DNA of 64,000 nt from Betaproteobacteria bacterium (lineage in GTDB: Bacteria > Pseudomonadota > Gammaproteobacteria > Burkholderiales > Rhodocyclaceae). Under the pieces are notes generated by a model. It saw only the letters and a program-made list of their open reading frames with translations, was not told the DNA's origin and did no database searches. The stretch spans positions 62,001 through 126,000 of the forward strand of contig JAPTVL010000173.1 in the NCBI GenBank assembly GCA_028065725.1. Reading direction: 5' to 3'. Below, in pieces: positions 8,940 through 18,885 of the stretch. Numbering within the stretch: the stretch's first letter is position 1; each line of letters starts with the position of its first letter. The position numbers were made by a program, and so were the translations under genes.

Positions 8940-9557
8940 TCAGCTATCGGATACGACGAACTCATCACCGCGCAACCAGCTGCCAATAACTTTTTCCGCC
9001 TCGTCCATCCCGGTTTTCTTCAGGCTGGAAAACATCTGCACCGTGATCTGATCGCCGAACCTGGCCAGCGTCTCGCGCGTGTCGCGCAGGGTTTTGGTCT
9101 GCTCCTGCTTTGTGAGTTTGTCCGATTTGGTCAGCAGACAGTGGATGGGCCGCCCGGTGGAACCGAACCAGCCGATCATCTTCCAGTCCAGTTCGGTCAG
9201 CGGCCGGCGCGAATCCATGATCAGCACCAGTCCGACCAGATTGGAGCGGCAGGTCAGGTAGTGCTCCAGCAGGCCTTGCCATTGCAGGCGAACTGCCATG
9301 GGCACCTGGGCGTAGCCGTAGCCGGGCAAATCGACCAGCGCCGCGCCATTCTTCAAGCGAAACAGGTTGATCAGCTGGGTTCGGCCCGGGGTTTTGGAGA
9401 CGAAGGCGAGCCGGGTATGCCCCACCAAGGTATTGATGGCACTGGACTTTCCCGAGTTCGATCGACCGGCGAAGGCGATTTCCGCGCCATTGGGAGGCGG
9501 CAGGCCACTGGGCTGGGCGACGGATATTTCAAAGCTGGCGTGGCGGAATAGGGGCAT
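8940..9557 (-). CDS. engB: Ribosome biogenesis GTPase EngB/YihA/YsxC
   Basis: A 205-residue GTPase needed for large-subunit assembly. G1 is GRSNSGKSS (residues 31-39), G3 is DLPGYGYA and G4 is TKSDKL, with the family lead-in NGAEIAFAGRSN. Length and motif spacing are standard. It is divergent from the cytochrome c4 gene, an arrangement common in betaproteobacteria. Confidence 0.95.
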   Translation of the reverse strand: MPLFRHASFEISVAQPSGLPPPNGAEIAFAGRSNSGKSSAINTLVGHTRLAFVSKTPGRTQLINLFRLKNGAALVDLPGYGYAQVPMAVRLQWQGLLEHYLTCRSNLVGLVLIMDSRRPLTELDWKMIGWFGSTGRPIHCLLTKSDKLTKQEQTKTLRDTRETLARFGDQITVQMFSSLKKTGMDEAEKVIGSWLRGDEFVVSDS

Positions 9558-9676
9558 CGGGCGATACGACGTAGATACGCCGCCATGGCAGGCTGACGTG
9601 GAGAAATCGGGAGAGCTGGGATAGAATATCAGGTTTACAATTTCCGAATCCCGGAGTTTCCGAGGAGTTTTTTTAC

Positions 9677-10330
9677 ATGAAGCGTTCCCTGCTCAGCTAT
9701 CTGCTTGCTCTCTTGTGTGCGACGACCGCATTCGGTGTCCAAGCCACCGATACGGCCAAAGCCGCTCCCAAAGGCGATGCCGCGCGCGGCCAGCCGATTG
9801 CCTCCACCGTCTGTGGCGCCTGCCACGGCCCGGACGGCAACAGCCCGCTGGCGGTCAACCCGAAACTGGCGGGACAGCATCCCGACTATCTGCTCAAGCA
9901 GATGAAGAATTTCAAGCCGGCCGACGGCAAGCAGCCCGAGCGCGTCAATCCGATCATGAACGGCATGATTGCTGCATTCGACGAAGGTCAGATGCGTGAT
10001 CTTGCCGCCTATTTTGCGGCGCAGAAACAAACCGGCGAAACCGCAAAGAATCGCGAAACCATCGAGCTCGGCCAGAAGCTGTATCGCGGCGGGGATCAGG
10101 CCAAGGGTCTGCCGGCCTGCGCCGCGTGTCACGGCCCGGCCGGCGCCGGCATTCCAGCGCAGTATCCGCGCATCGGCGGCCAGCATGCCGAATACACCGA
10201 AGCGCAGCTCAAGGGCTTCCGCGAAGGCTCGCGCGTCAACGATCCGAACAAGATGATGCGCATGGTGGCACTGAAGATGACCGACGCAGAAATCCAGGAG
10301 GTCGCCGACTACATCGCCGGCCTGCGCTAG
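9677..10330 (+). CDS. Diheme cytochrome c4
   Basis: A 217-residue periplasmic protein with a signal peptide (hydrophobic stretch 5-20, cut probably after VQA). Two cytochrome c domains carry CGACH and CAACH, each followed by a distal-Met region (PIMNGM and the MMRMVALKM region), the cytochrome c4 plan. It likely passes electrons from the bc1 complex to terminal oxidases. A GAGGAG ribosome-binding site lies before the ATG, and a strong terminator follows. Confidence 0.93.
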   Translation: MKRSLLSYLLALLCATTAFGVQATDTAKAAPKGDAARGQPIASTVCGACHGPDGNSPLAVNPKLAGQHPDYLLKQMKNFKPADGKQPERVNPIMNGMIAAFDEGQMRDLAAYFAAQKQTGETAKNRETIELGQKLYRGGDQAKGLPACAACHGPAGAGIPAQYPRIGGQHAEYTEAQLKGFREGSRVNDPNKMMRMVALKMTDAEIQEVADYIAGLR

Positions 10331-10350
10331 AACCCGCAGCTGACAGACGG

Positions 10351-10387
10351 GGCGGCCGGAGCATCTCCGGCCGCTCCGTTGTTTTTT
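10351..10387 (+). terminator. Intrinsic terminator after cytochrome c4
   Basis: GCGGCCGGAG, loop CAT, CTCCGGCCGC, then a T-rich tract (TTGTTTTTT). It ends the cytochrome c4 transcript ahead of the convergent hemerythrin gene. Confidence 0.75.
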
Positions 10388-10422
10388 GTCCCGGTTCGCC
10401 GGCGCCTGAACACGAACACGCC

Positions 10423-10836
10423 CTAGAGCTGCTGCCGGGCACCGAGCGCGGGGAATTGCTCGTTCATGTAACGTGCGTATTCCCGGTCGTGGGCCAGGAC
10501 GTGGCGCACGAACCATTGCTCGAAGAATCCCACCAGGTTCTCGCCGGGCGCGTTGTGTTCCAGCTTGTCTTCCAGTTCTGCCATCAGCTCGATGATCTTC
10601 GCGTGCGCGTCGCGATGCTCCTGCCGTCCCGGATAGTGGGTGATTTCGAGCAATGCCTCCTCGACCGCAAGATGAAACTTCATGGATTCGGCGAGCTGAG
10701 CCAGCAGAAAACGCAGGATGTGCCATGGATCCCGCTTGACCACTGAATTCTCGATGGCGAGCAACCTCTCGAATATCTTCTTGTGCTGCTCGTCGATCGC
10801 CTCGATTCCGACCGTAAAACTGCCATCCCACTTCAT
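10423..10836 (-). CDS. Bacteriohemerythrin
   Basis: A 137-residue four-helix diiron protein that binds O2 reversibly. Ligand motifs are visible in order: IDEQHKKIF, MKFHLAVEE, HYPGRQEHRDAH and HVLAHDREYARYM. It opens with WDGSFTVGIEAIDEQH, the usual start. Likely roles are oxygen storage, delivery or sensing in a bacterium that meets changing oxygen levels. Its promoter region carries a clear inverted repeat (see the operator feature). Confidence 0.92.
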   Translation of the reverse strand: MKWDGSFTVGIEAIDEQHKKIFERLLAIENSVVKRDPWHILRFLLAQLAESMKFHLAVEEALLEITHYPGRQEHRDAHAKIIELMAELEDKLEHNAPGENLVGFFEQWFVRHVLAHDREYARYMNEQFPALGARQQL

Positions 10837-10863
10837 CCCAAACCCTTCCGGACCATGTAGTTG

Positions 10864-10907
10864 CCATCTGTTTCAATACTATAGACAAACAGATGGTTGT
10901 CTGACAA
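10864..10907 (-). promoter_or_regulatory. Hemerythrin promoter with operator-like inverted repeat
   Basis: On the minus strand TTGTCA (10907-10902), an 18-bp spacer and TATAGT (10883-10878) form a sigma-70 promoter. The -10 box is bracketed by a perfect 10-bp inverted repeat, CCATCTGTTT (10864-10873)/AAACAGATGG (10887-10896), placed to act as an operator. The regulator is unknown. Confidence 0.5.
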
Positions 10908-10933
10908 CCCGCCGTCGAGTTCGGCGTGCCTGC

Positions 10934-11761
10934 TCAGCCCATCCGACCGCCGGTGACGCGCAGGATTGCTGCCAGATCCGGGATCTGTTCGATCCCTACG
11001 AATCCCGCCGCCGCAAGGAGTTCCCGCACCGCGACAGCTTGATCGTAGCCGTGCTCCAGCCACAGCTGCCCGCCCGGCGCCAGGTACTTCGCCGCGTCGG
11101 CAACGATGCGACGAATGGCGTCCAGTCCGTCGCTGCCGCTCGCCAGCGCCGTGCGCGGCTCGTAACGCAGGTCGCCTGCGGCTAGGTGCGGATCGGTATT
11201 GGCGATGTAGGGCGGATTGGCCACGATCAGATCGAAGCGTTCGCCCGCCAGCGCGGAAAACCAGTCGCTTTGCAGCAAGCGCAGCTGCGCCCCGTGTCGC
11301 TGTGCGTTGTCACGCGCCACGTCCAGGGCTGCCGCGGACGCATCCAGCGCCGTGACTTGCGCCTGGGGAATTTCCAGCGCCAGCGTGATGGCAAGGCAGC
11401 CGCTGCCGGTGCCGAGATCGAGAATCCTTGCAGTCGCCGCAGTGCCGACGCCGACTTTCTGCCGGAGCGCAATGTCCACCAGCAACTCGGTCTCCGGACG
11501 TGGAATCAGCACGCCGCTTGACACCGCAAACTCGCGCCCGAAAAACTCGCGAAATCCGACCAGATAGGCGACCGGCTCGCCGCCCGCACGGCGCGCCACC
11601 AGCGAGGCGAACGCCAGCAACTGGTCTTCATCGAGCACCTGATCGTCATGGACGATCAGCCAGGCCGCGGGCCGGTCCATGACATGGCCCAGCAGCAGGC
11701 GTGCCTCGTTCGCCGGCAGCTTGGCCCGCGCCGCGGCCAACGCAGCCGCTACCGTACTCAT
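10934..11761 (-). CDS. prmC: Peptide chain release factor N5-glutamine methyltransferase
   Basis: A 275-residue class I SAM methyltransferase that methylates the GGQ glutamine of release factors. The SAM motif is [11 protein letters not shown], the catalytic motif is NPPY (VANPPYIA), and the lead-in [13 protein letters not shown] is the PrmC signature. The ATG overlaps the prfA stop (ATGA, 11758-11761), so it is translationally coupled to its substrate's gene. A longer open frame upstream overlaps prfA and is not used. Confidence 0.96.
   Translation of the reverse strand: MSTVAAALAAARAKLPANEARLLLGHVMDRPAAWLIVHDDQVLDEDQLLAFASLVARRAGGEPVAYLVGFREFFGREFAVSSGVLIPRPETELLVDIALRQKVGVGTAATARILDLGTGSGCLAITLALEIPQAQVTALDASAAALDVARDNAQRHGAQLRLLQSDWFSALAGERFDLIVANPPYIANTDPHLAAGDLRYEPRTALASGSDGLDAIRRIVADAAKYLAPGGQLWLEHGYDQAVAVRELLAAAGFVGIEQIPDLAAILRVTGGRMG
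11435..11458 (-). repeat. Dispersed 24-bp motif, inside prmC
   Basis: AAAGTCGGCGTCGGC, three bases, GCGGCG on the minus strand; it departs from the consensus at two positions and encodes KVGVGTAA in the prmC frame. Confidence 0.35.
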
Positions 11762-12834
11762 TCCGCCAGCGCCGCCAGCAGTTCGGCCTGGTGCTCGGCC
11801 GTCAGCGCACCGACCAGCTCGTCGAGGTCGCCGTCCATGATGGCGTCGATCTTGTACAGCGTCAGGTTGATGCGGTGGTCGGTGATGCGGCCCTGCGGAA
11901 AGTTGTAGGTGCGGATGCGCTCGGAGCGGTCGCCGGAACCGATCAGGCTCTTGCGTTGCGAGGCGATCTGCTGCTGCTGTTCGCGCTGCTTGGCGTCGTT
12001 GATGCGCGCCGCCAGCACCGACATGGCCTGCGCCTTGTTGCGATGCTGCGAGCGGTCGTCCTGGCATTCGACCACGATGCCGGTCGGAAGGTGGGTGATG
12101 CGCACCGCCGAATCGGTCTTGTTGATGTGCTGGCCGCCGGCGCCGGACGCACGGAAGGTGTCGATGCGCAGGTCGGCCGGGTTGATGTCGATGTCGACCA
12201 GCTCGTCGGCCTCCGGCATCACGGCGACGGTGCAGGCCGAGGTGTGGATGCGGCCCTGGGTTTCGGTCACCGGCACGCGCTGTACGCGATGGCCGCCCGA
12301 CTCGAACTTGAGTTTCGAGTAGGCGCCCTGGCCCTCGATGCGGGCGATGATTTCGCGGAAGCCGCCGAGGTCGGATTCGCTGCGCGAAACGATCTCGACC
12401 TTCCAGCGCCGGCGCTCGGCGTAGCGGCTGTACATGCGGAACAGGTCGGCGGCGAACAGCGCGGATTCGTCGCCGCCGGTGCCGGCGCGGATTTCGAGGA
12501 ACAGGTTGCGGTCGTCGTTGGGATCCTTCGGCAGCAGGGCCGTCTGCAAGGCGATTTCGAGCCGGGCCATTTCGGCGCTGGCGGACTCCTGCTCGGCCTG
12601 GGCCAGTTCCTTCATCTCCGGGTCGCCGAGCATTTCACCGGCGTTTGAATAGTCGGCGCTGGCGCTACGGTAAAGATGAAACAGATCCACCACCGGCGTG
12701 ATGTCGGCGCGCTCACGGGTCAGCTTGCGATAGCTGTCCATGTCGCGCGCGGCGTGCTCGCCGCCGAGCAGGCCGTCGATTTCGGCCAGGCGTTCGCTCA
12801 GGCGTTCAAGTTTGTCGAGGATGCTTTTTTTCAT
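11758..12834 (-). CDS. prfA: Peptide chain release factor 1
   Basis: A 358-residue RF1 that reads UAA and UAG stop codons. The hydrolysis motif GGQ is present ([15 protein letters not shown]), and the N-terminal helical domain and [12 protein letters not shown] stretch are typical. It starts 11 bp after plsB ends and overlaps prmC by 4 bp. Here the usual hemA-prfA-prmC run is interrupted by plsB between hemA and prfA. Confidence 0.97.
   Translation of the reverse strand: MKKSILDKLERLSERLAEIDGLLGGEHAARDMDSYRKLTRERADITPVVDLFHLYRSASADYSNAGEMLGDPEMKELAQAEQESASAEMARLEIALQTALLPKDPNDDRNLFLEIRAGTGGDESALFAADLFRMYSRYAERRRWKVEIVSRSESDLGGFREIIARIEGQGAYSKLKFESGGHRVQRVPVTETQGRIHTSACTVAVMPEADELVDIDINPADLRIDTFRASGAGGQHINKTDSAVRITHLPTGIVVECQDDRSQHRNKAQAMSVLAARINDAKQREQQQQIASQRKSLIGSGDRSERIRTYNFPQGRITDHRINLTLYKIDAIMDGDLDELVGALTAEHQAELLAALAE
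12649..12672 (+). repeat. Dispersed 24-bp motif, antisense within prfA
   Basis: ATAGTCGGCGCTGGC, three bases, ACGGTA. In the prfA frame the complementary strand encodes YRSASADY, in a variable part of the N-terminal domain. Confidence 0.45.
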
Positions 12835-12845
12835 GGCTTGGATCG

Positions 12846-15326
12846 TCAGGCTGTCGGCGCCGCGGCGCGGGCGATGCGATGGATGCTGTGGCGCACGTCC
12901 GCGGCAAGAAGCAGTTCGGTCTGCGCCGCCGCCAGCGTGATCCGCTCGTCGAACTGCAGCATTCCGGCCTCATCGACCTGGAGGATCCCGGCGTCGATCA
13001 GGTTGCGGATCACATTGGCGAACAGCAGTTTTTCGGAAAACTCCGCCGAATTGAATTCATAGAGCATAGCCAGGCGCTGCGCCAGCAGGTGGGTGTCTTC
13101 TTCCAGCCGGGCGCGGGTCAGGGTGCCGCTGCCATAATGCTGCAGCAGCGCCAGGGTCAGGAACTGCCGCTCCAGCGTGGGACGAATGATTTCACCCAGC
13201 TGCCGCAGTTCGGGACTGGCCTCGCTGTTGGGCGGCGGTGCGCGCAGCATGCCGCTGTCGCCGTCGGCCAGGATCAGGCCGCGCCGCGCCAATGCGGCTT
13301 CGGTGCGATCGATCACCGCATCGAGGTCGACGGCTTCCCACGGCAGGAACAGGTCGGCACGCAGCAGGCCGTAAATGCCCTCGATCGCCTCTTTGGCGCG
13401 TTGCCGCGTCAGGCTCTGATTCTGGCTGAGCAGGCAGGCCAGCAGCGCCGGCAGGGCCAGCAGGTGCAGCACGTTGTTGCGGAAATAGGCCAGCAGGGCC
13501 GCCTGCTGTTCGTCGGCGCGGATCATGTCGCCCAGCGCATGCTCCTGGCATTGCACCAGATCCAGCCGGCGCACGTAATCGATCACCTCGGCGGCCGGCA
13601 GTTCGCAGCGGATGACCGAGTCGACGCCGGGAATCTCGGTCAACAAGGCCTGGACATGCTCGATCTGTTTTTGCAGCAGGCGCAGGTCGGCGGCATTCTT
13701 CGGCGTCGATAGCAGCGTGACGGCGATCATATTCACCGGATTGACCACCGCCAGGGCGTTGATGCTGCGTGCCAGCCGCGTCGCCGTGGCATCCACGGCA
13801 CTGCGCAGCCACGGTGCCTGGGCATCGAAGGCTTCTTGCCGCCAGTCCGGATGCCGCTCGTCGAGGAACTCGGCCAGCGCCAGCGGCGGGCCGAAATTGA
13901 CATGCACCTTGCCGAAATTGCGCTTCAACAAGCGCGCAGCACCGAGCAAACCGGTCAGCGATTCCGACTGCTTGGGTTTGCCGTGGAGTTCCGCCAGATA
14001 ACTCTTGCCCTCCATCAGCTTCTCGTAGCCGATGTACACCGGCACGAACACCAGCGGCCGCGAGCGGCTGCGCACGAAACTCTGCACCGTCATGGCCAGT
14101 ATCCCGGCCTTGGGCATCAGCATGCGTCCGCTGCGGCTGCGTCCGCCCTCGATGAAATATTCGATCGGGAAACCGCGATCGATCATCAGGTGCAGGTATT
14201 CGAGGAACACGGCGGCATACAGCGGCTCGCCCTTGAGCTTGCGGCGCAGGAAGAAGGCGCCGGAGCGGCGCAGCACCGTACCGACCAGCGGCAGGTTGAG
14301 GTTGGCCCCCGCGGCGATGTGCGGCACCATCAGGCCGCGGTTGAAAATGATGTAGGACAGCAGCAGGTAATCAATGTGGCTGCGGTGGCAGGGCACATAG
14401 ACGATACCGTGGCCGGGGGCCACCGCGGTGACGCGCTCGAAGTTGTGCACTTCGACGCCGTCATAGACCTTGTTCCAGACCCAGGTCAGGAACAGCGCGA
14501 ACGCCCGCACCATCGAATAGCTGTAGTCCGAAGCGATTTCGAGCGCGAATTGCCGCGCCGATTTTTGCGCGGCGGCCAGCGGGATAGACCGGGTTTCGGC
14601 CTCGAGCGCAATCGCCTGGCGCACCGCGGGCGTGTTGAGCAGGGCACGCAGCTGGGTGCGGCGATGCGACAAGTCGGGGCCGATGGCCATTTCGCGCTGG
14701 CGCCGGAAGTGCACCCGCAGGATGCGCCCCAGCTTGCGCAGCGCACGGGGTGCGTCGATGCCCTCGCTGAGCAGTTCGCGCAGGGAAATCGGTGCGTTGA
14801 AACGCACCACGGTATGCCGCCCGTGGATCAGTATCGCCAGCATGTGGCGCAGCGTGCTGACCGACTGCCAGGTCTCGGCGAACAGGGCTTGCAGGATCGA
14901 CTCCTGCTTGCGCGGTTCGCGCCCCCAGAGGATGGTCACCGGCACCAGCTGCACATCGAAATGCGGCTCGGCCACCGCGGTCCTGACCAGGGACTTGAGC
15001 AGCGGCGAATGTTCGTTGCGCGGATTCGGCACCAGGCGCCCGCGTTCGTTGCGCGACAGGAAAAAGAAGGAGCGCGGCGAGCTGAACGACACGTCACGCA
15101 GCGGCTTCAGGGCCGGCGGCAAGCCCAATTGACGGCACTCCTGATCGAGCACCAGCAGGTTGGAGAGATGGCGCTCGTGAAGCACATAGCACACCGGCAG
15201 ATCCGGACGCAGCTTGAGACCTTCGGCGGATTCGGGGAATACCCTGGTCCGGGTTCCCAGATAGAGCAGCCTGCGCAGGAGAACCAGCGTCCAGCCGGCG
15301 AAATCGAAGAAGGACAAGCTGCTCAC
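12846..15326 (-). CDS. plsB: Glycerol-3-phosphate 1-O-acyltransferase
   Basis: An 826-residue PlsB that acylates sn-glycerol-3-phosphate at position 1, the first step of phospholipid synthesis at the inner membrane. The HX4D motif is H314-D319 in [13 protein letters not shown]. Further acyltransferase blocks are [20 protein letters not shown] and [11 protein letters not shown]. Length matches E. coli-type PlsB. It lies between hemA (57 bp gap) and prfA (11 bp gap), all on one strand, so it may be co-transcribed with both. Confidence 0.95.
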   Translation of the reverse strand: MSSLSFFDFAGWTLVLLRRLLYLGTRTRVFPESAEGLKLRPDLPVCYVLHERHLSNLLVLDQECRQLGLPPALKPLRDVSFSSPRSFFFLSRNERGRLVPNPRNEHSPLLKSLVRTAVAEPHFDVQLVPVTILWGREPRKQESILQALFAETWQSVSTLRHMLAILIHGRHTVVRFNAPISLRELLSEGIDAPRALRKLGRILRVHFRRQREMAIGPDLSHRRTQLRALLNTPAVRQAIALEAETRSIPLAAAQKSARQFALEIASDYSYSMVRAFALFLTWVWNKVYDGVEVHNFERVTAVAPGHGIVYVPCHRSHIDYLLLSYIIFNRGLMVPHIAAGANLNLPLVGTVLRRSGAFFLRRKLKGEPLYAAVFLEYLHLMIDRGFPIEYFIEGGRSRSGRMLMPKAGILAMTVQSFVRSRSRPLVFVPVYIGYEKLMEGKSYLAELHGKPKQSESLTGLLGAARLLKRNFGKVHVNFGPPLALAEFLDERHPDWRQEAFDAQAPWLRSAVDATATRLARSINALAVVNPVNMIAVTLLSTPKNAADLRLLQKQIEHVQALLTEIPGVDSVIRCELPAAEVIDYVRRLDLVQCQEHALGDMIRADEQQAALLAYFRNNVLHLLALPALLACLLSQNQSLTRQRAKEAIEGIYGLLRADLFLPWEAVDLDAVIDRTEAALARRGLILADGDSGMLRAPPPNSEASPELRQLGEIIRPTLERQFLTLALLQHYGSGTLTRARLEEDTHLLAQRLAMLYEFNSAEFSEKLLFANVIRNLIDAGILQVDEAGMLQFDERITLAAAQTELLLAADVRHSIHRIARAAAPTA

Positions 15327-15383
15327 CGGCGTATGGACTTGCGCGCCGCACAGGCGCCGGGTGGTCGATGCGAGACCACGCAG

Positions 15384-16637
15384 CTACTCCCCGGAATTCA
15401 GGCGATAGATGCGGGAGATCAGGGCGGAGACTTCGGCACGTTCGGCGCCTTCCGCCTGGTTCAGGGCGTGGGTCGGTGCGTGCAGCAATTTGTTGGTGAG
15501 GCCGTACGACAGGGCATCCAGCACCTTGGCCGGATCGTCGCCGCGCGCCAGCAGCTTCAGGGCGTGTTCCAGCTCATGGCGGCGCGCGCGCTCGCCGGCG
15601 TCGCGCAGGGCGCGGATGGTCGGCACCGTGTCGCGCGCTTCCAGCCAGTGCAGGAAACCCGAGACGCGGTCGGTGATGATTGCCTCGGCCTCCACCACCG
15701 CGGCCTGGCGCGATTCGAGGCCGGATTCGACGATCTGGCCGAGATCGTCCAGGGTGTAGAGAAACACATCGTCCAGCCGCGCGACTTCTTCCTCGATGTC
15801 GCGCGGCACGGCGAGATCGACCATCACCATCGGCCGGTGACGGCGCGCCTTCAGCGCACGTTCGACCAGCCCCAGGCCGATGATGGGCAGGGAACTGGCG
15901 GTGCAGGAAACCACGATGTCGTAATCCGCCAGCCGCTCGGCGAGCTGGTCGAGGCGCATGGCGTCGCCGCCGAAACGCGCCGCCAGATCGACGCCGCGCT
16001 CCAGGGTGCGGTTGGCGATGGTGAGCCGCTTCGGCTTCTGCGCCGCGAAGTGCGCGGCGCACAGCTCGATCATCTCGCCGGCGCCGATGAACAGCACCTT
16101 TTGTTCCGTCAGGCTGTCGAAGATGCGCGCCGACAGATGCACCGCCGCCGCCGCCATGGAAACCGTGTTGGCGCCGATCGCGGTGGTCGAGCGCACTTCC
16201 TTGGCCACCGCAAAGGTGCGCTGGAACAGCTTGCCCAGCAGCGTGCCCAGGGTGCCGGCTTCTTCCGCGGCACGCGCCGCCTGCTTCATCTGGCCAAGGA
16301 TCTGCGGCTCGCCCAGCACCATCGAATCCAGTCCGGCGGCGACGCGGAACATGTGGCGCACGGCATCCCGCTGCGGATGCTGGTAGAGGTAGGGATGGAT
16401 TTTCTGCGGCGACAGCGAGTGATACTCGGCCAGCCAGTCTGCGGCGGCCTGCGGGTTTTCGGCCGCGCAATACAGTTCGGTACGGTTGCAGGTCGACAGG
16501 ATCGCGGCTTCGCGCACCGATTTCGCCCGCAACAGGTCGTGCAAGGCCTGACCCATGCGCGACGGGTCGAACGCCACCTGCTCGCGTACCGCCAGCGGGG
16601 CCGTATGGTGGTTGATACCGAGAGCGAACAACTGCAC
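15384..16637 (-). CDS. hemA: Glutamyl-tRNA reductase
   Basis: A 417-residue HemA that reduces Glu-tRNA(Glu) to glutamate-1-semialdehyde with NADPH, the committed step of C5-pathway heme synthesis. The catalytic cysteine is C50 in STCNRTELY, the NADPH loop is IGAGEM, and the N-terminus [16 protein letters not shown] is canonical. It is the first gene of the hemA-plsB-prfA-prmC run. A likely promoter lies about 120 bp upstream. Confidence 0.97.
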   Translation of the reverse strand: MQLFALGINHHTAPLAVREQVAFDPSRMGQALHDLLRAKSVREAAILSTCNRTELYCAAENPQAAADWLAEYHSLSPQKIHPYLYQHPQRDAVRHMFRVAAGLDSMVLGEPQILGQMKQAARAAEEAGTLGTLLGKLFQRTFAVAKEVRSTTAIGANTVSMAAAAVHLSARIFDSLTEQKVLFIGAGEMIELCAAHFAAQKPKRLTIANRTLERGVDLAARFGGDAMRLDQLAERLADYDIVVSCTASSLPIIGLGLVERALKARRHRPMVMVDLAVPRDIEEEVARLDDVFLYTLDDLGQIVESGLESRQAAVVEAEAIITDRVSGFLHWLEARDTVPTIRALRDAGERARRHELEHALKLLARGDDPAKVLDALSYGLTNKLLHAPTHALNQAEGAERAEVSALISRIYRLNSGE

Positions 16638-16755
16638 GGCGATATGACCTTCAGACGCGGCAAAAAGATCCGGCAGCGCGTATTAGAAACCGATCGAACC
16701 CAAACAACAAGCTCGATTTCCGCCTCGCAGCAGCCGGAGCAGCCTTAAAATGCAC

Positions 16756-16761
16756 ATTATA
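16756..16761 (-). promoter_or_regulatory. Probable hemA -10 element in the hemA/thrH intergenic region
   Basis: TATAAT on the minus strand with a weak -35 (TGCCTC at 16784-16779, spacer 17) would start hemA transcripts near 16749, giving a leader of about 110 nt. The rest of the 332-bp gap (16638-16969) holds no credible gene; it contains one copy of the dispersed motif just upstream of thrH. Confidence 0.4.
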
Positions 16762-16933
16762 TGTCTGCCGACCATCGGGAGGCAGACGGTGCTCCGTACG
16801 CCCGGAATTCCGCTTCGCGGCCGAGTGCACCCCGCGGGAGATTGGCTCGGCACCCATTTACGCGCTGTTGTAAGCCGGCGAACCGGGCAAACGGGTAAAA
16901 TCGCGCGCTTTCGCGCAGCGCGCCGACCGCAAT

Positions 16934-16957
16934 CGGCGTGTCACCGGCGCCGACTCC
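16934..16957 (-). repeat. Dispersed 24-bp motif, intergenic copy upstream of thrH
   Basis: GGAGTCGGCGCCGGT, three bases, ACGCCG on the minus strand. Its GGAG complement region overlaps the thrH ribosome-binding site zone. Confidence 0.4.
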
Positions 16958-16969
16958 TGGAGAATTTCA

Positions 16970-17578
16970 GTGCAACTCGTCTGTCTCGATCTCGAAGGCG
17001 TGCTCGTTCCGGAAATCTGGATCGAGTTTTCCAAACGCACCGGCATCCCGGAGCTGTCCCGCACCACGCGCGACGAACCGGACTACGACAAGCTGATGAA
17101 GTACCGGCTGGCACTGCTGAAACAGCACCAGCTCGGCCTGCCGGACATCCAGAAAGTGATTTCGGACATGGGTCCGATGGCCGGCGCCTGCGACTTCCTC
17201 GACGCCCTGCGCCGCGACTACCAGGTGATCATCCTGTCCGACACCTTCTACGAATTCGCCATGCCGCTGATGGCACAGCTCAACATGCCGGTGCTGTTCT
17301 GCCACAAGCTGGAAGCGGACGCCGCCGGCTTCGTGGTGAATTACCACCTGCGCATGCCGAACCAGAAGAAGGAATCGGTGCAGCGCTTCAGGGAACTCAA
17401 TTTCAAGGTGATCGCCGCCGGCGATTCCTACAACGACACGGCGATGCTGGCCGAAGCCCATGCCGGCATCCTGTTCCATCCGCCGCAGAACGTGATCGAC
17501 GAATTCCCGCAGTTTCCGGTGACCATGAACTATGCCGAACTGCGCGCCGAGATCGACAAGGCGTCGGCCCGCATCTGA
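16970..17578 (+). CDS. thrH: Bifunctional phosphoserine phosphatase/homoserine phosphotransferase
   Basis: A 202-residue HAD-family enzyme. Motif I is LDLEG (nucleophile D7, with E9 instead of the usual second Asp, as in ThrH), motif II is SDTFYEF, the lysine lies in PNQKKES and motif III is GDSYNDTAML. ThrH dephosphorylates phosphoserine and can transfer the phosphate to homoserine. The start is GTG at 16970, preceded by GGAG. purU follows after 12 bp. Confidence 0.92.
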   Translation: MQLVCLDLEGVLVPEIWIEFSKRTGIPELSRTTRDEPDYDKLMKYRLALLKQHQLGLPDIQKVISDMGPMAGACDFLDALRRDYQVIILSDTFYEFAMPLMAQLNMPVLFCHKLEADAAGFVVNYHLRMPNQKKESVQRFRELNFKVIAAGDSYNDTAMLAEAHAGILFHPPQNVIDEFPQFPVTMNYAELRAEIDKASARI

Positions 17579-17590
17579 CGCACGCATCCG

Positions 17591-18451
17591 ATGCATAAAG
17601 CGCGCTTCTACACGCTGACCGCCTCCTGCCCGGACCAGGTCGGCATCATCGCGCGCGTCACCGGCTTCATCGCCGAACACCAGGGCTGGATCCTCGAATC
17701 CAGCTTCCACGCCGACGACCTTGACGGGCGCTACTTCATGCGCATCGAGGTCAAGGCCGACTCATTGCCCTTCCACCTCGCCGAGTTCCGCAGCCGCTTC
17801 CAGCCGCTGGCCAGGGAACTCCAGCTCGATTGGCGCATCAGCGATTCCGCGGTCAAGAAGCGCGTCGTGGTGCTGGTCTCGAAGCAGGAACACTGCCTCT
17901 ACGACCTGCTGGCGCGCTGGCAGTCGAAGGAACTCGACATCGAGATCGCCTGCGTGATTTCGAACCACGACACCTTCAAGGGCTTCGTCGAGTGGCACGG
18001 CATTCCCTTCCACCACGTGCCGGTGAGCGCCGACAACAAGGCCGCCGCCTATGCCGAAGTCAGGCGCCTGTTCGAGGAAGTGCATGGCGACACCATGGTA
18101 CTGGCGCGCTACATGCAGATACTCTCGCCCGAACTCTGCGCCGCCTATCCCGGACGCATCCTCAACATCCACCACAGCTTCCTGCCGTCCTTCGTCGGTG
18201 CCAAGCCCTACCACCAGGCTTACACGCGCGGCGTCAAGCTGATCGGCGCCACCTGCCACTACGTCACCGCCGAGCTCGACCAGGGACCGATCATCGAACA
18301 GGACGTGATCCGCATCGACCACTCGGATTCGGTCGAGGACATGGTGCGCTACGGCAAGGACATCGAGAAGACGGTGCTGGCGCGCGGCCTGCGTTACCAC
18401 CTCGAAGACCGCGTATTGCTCCACGGCAACAAGACCGTGGTGTTCCGCTGA
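17591..18451 (+). CDS. purU: Formyltetrahydrofolate deformylase
   Basis: A 286-residue PurU that hydrolyses 10-formyl-THF to THF and formate. An N-terminal ACT domain (about 5-85) precedes the formyltransferase-fold domain with VISNHDTF, HHSFLPSF and the GATCHYVTAELDQGPIIEQD region containing the catalytic Asp. Length is standard. It probably shares a transcript with thrH and with the cytochrome gene 10 bp downstream. Confidence 0.96.
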   Translation: MHKARFYTLTASCPDQVGIIARVTGFIAEHQGWILESSFHADDLDGRYFMRIEVKADSLPFHLAEFRSRFQPLARELQLDWRISDSAVKKRVVVLVSKQEHCLYDLLARWQSKELDIEIACVISNHDTFKGFVEWHGIPFHHVPVSADNKAAAYAEVRRLFEEVHGDTMVLARYMQILSPELCAAYPGRILNIHHSFLPSFVGAKPYHQAYTRGVKLIGATCHYVTAELDQGPIIEQDVIRIDHSDSVEDMVRYGKDIEKTVLARGLRYHLEDRVLLHGNKTVVFR

Positions 18452-18461
18452 GGACCGATAA

Positions 18462-18884
18462 ATGAAGGCACTGATTCTGATACTCGCCCTGCTGGCAAAT
18501 CAGGCGCTAGCCGCAGATACCCGCCCGCTGGCTCCTCTGCCGCCCGCCGCGCAGGAGTCGCTGCGCGAGGAAATGCTCGGCAACCTGCTGGCCATCAACG
18601 AGATCCTGACGCTGCTGGCGGCGGGCAAGGTCAAGGAAGCCGGCCAACTGGCGGAAACCTCGCTCGGACAATCGGCGATGGGCAAGCATCGCGGCAAGCC
18701 GCTCGATGCGCGTCCGGGAGCGCACATGCCGCCGGCCATGCATGAAATCGGCATCGACGGCCACCGTGCCGTCAGCGAATTTGCCAAGGCCGCCGCCAGC
18801 GGCGACCGGGAAAAGGCGCTTGCGGAACTGCCCAAGCTGACCGCCGGCTGCGTCGCCTGCCATTACTCCTGGCGCACGCGCTGA
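18462..18884 (+). CDS. Class II c-type cytochrome (cytochrome c'-like)
   Basis: A 140-residue periplasmic protein. It has a signal peptide (MKALILILALLANQALA, cut after ALA), a mostly helical body, and one heme motif CVACH close to the C-terminus. This is the class II layout, where the heme is attached near the end of a four-helix bundle. Such proteins carry electrons or bind NO/CO. It follows purU by 10 bp and converges on lgt. Confidence 0.75.
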   Translation: MKALILILALLANQALAADTRPLAPLPPAAQESLREEMLGNLLAINEILTLLAAGKVKEAGQLAETSLGQSAMGKHRGKPLDARPGAHMPPAMHEIGIDGHRAVSEFAKAAASGDREKALAELPKLTAGCVACHYSWRTR

Positions 18885-18885
18885 A

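Noticed and set aside
13836..16748. 970-residue open frame on the plus strand opposite plsB and hemA
   Set aside because: It is antisense to two strongly supported genes, has shadow composition (rich in Gln, Arg, Gly and His) and no recognisable domain.
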